The notes beneath the pieces were generated by a model. The model had not been told where the DNA came from and did no database searches. It saw only the letters and a program-made list of their open reading frames with translations. A stretch of 64,000 nucleotides of DNA from Paraburkholderia lycopersici (GTDB lineage: Bacteria > Pseudomonadota > Gammaproteobacteria > Burkholderiales > Burkholderiaceae). This document shows, in pieces, positions 63,906 to 64,000 of this stretch. A program made the translations under genes and the position numbers. Every line of letters begins with the position of its first letter. The stretch's first letter is position 1. The stretch covers positions 45,715-109,714 of the forward strand of contig NZ_FMYQ01000029.1 in the NCBI RefSeq assembly GCF_900096975.1. The letters run 5' to 3'.

Positions 63906-64000
63906 GTAAGCGGTCCATCTTTAACGTCTAGTCCTGATCGACAGGAGCGAGGAGCATAGGGGTCCACCAATTCGAGGTGGACACCTATGCCTGACAAAGA
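63906..64000 (+). mobile_element. Left end of a second, nested IS66-like element
   Basis: Immediately after the last transposase-like codon the sequence again reads GTAAGCGG (63906-63913), the same 8 bases as the outer element's left tip. A hairpin (CATAGGGGTCCACC with one mismatch to GGTGGACACCTATG, 63955-63989) follows, and a new frame starts ATGCCTGACAAAGA. Its right end is outside the window. Confidence 0.55.

Larger units (their letters stand above)
61863..64000 (+). mobile_element. IS66-family insertion sequence (left part, interrupted)
   Basis: The left end begins GTAAGCGG at 61863, the usual IS66 terminal sequence, followed by tnpA, tnpB and a broken tnpC. The element sits 24 bases after the stop of the amidohydrolase gene. 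Its right end is not in the window, and tnpC is broken near 63905. Confidence 0.85.

Overview
The window comes from a high-GC betaproteobacterium of the Burkholderiaceae, most likely Paraburkholderia or Caballeronia. The evidence is the gene order of the division and cell-wall (dcw) cluster, its link to lpxC, secA and argJ, a Burkholderia-type porin after coq7, and a BPSL0761-type small protein. No species call is possible from the sequence alone.

The window has three parts. Positions 1-20961 are the right-hand part of a genomic island. It ends in a 3' fragment of tRNA-Pro(CGG) (20913-20961), so the intact tRNA and the integrase should lie to the left, outside the window. From left to right the island holds: the C-terminal stub of a type I restriction HsdR subunit; a minus-strand group with a phage/plasmid-type helicase, an HNH-like protein, a PLD-type nuclease and two unknown proteins; about 1.2 kb without genes that folds into many perfect hairpins and may be a large structured RNA; a 1.4 kb gene-poor stretch with four copies of the palindrome TTTTGACGTCAAAA beside an XRE regulator (a fifth lies on the regulator's other side); a tight plus-strand operon of seven small genes; a tandem pair of related 51-52 aa membrane proteins; a small HTH protein; and a minus-strand block with a 747 aa GTPase, a four-segment membrane protein and three small proteins.

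That last block (15100-20458) is the best candidate for an undescribed system. Its three small proteins are otherwise unrelated, yet each ends in a matching 19-residue tail (GEPG.A....P..P....D). They are encoded back to back, just upstream of the membrane protein and the GTPase. One of them resembles the EACC1 type of conflict-system component. The GTPase promoter or leader carries two direct pairs of the octamer GGAACATC in inverted orientation.

Positions 21126-61838 are ordinary core chromosome: a CorC/HlyC-type transporter; a type IV pilus ATPase, platform protein and prepilin peptidase followed by coaE, zapD and yacG; a MutT-type Nudix protein, an AAA ATPase, argJ and secA; a DciA-like protein; and lpxC, a peroxiredoxin and the complete dcw cluster from ftsZ back to mraZ on the minus strand. 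Most dcw genes overlap by 1-4 bases, so they are translationally coupled. Then follow coq7, a porin, an acyl-CoA ligase, a molybdopterin oxidoreductase and an M20 amidohydrolase.

Positions 61863-64000 are an IS66-family element. Its tnpC has two amber stops and is cut at about 63905 by what looks like the left end of a second IS66-type element.
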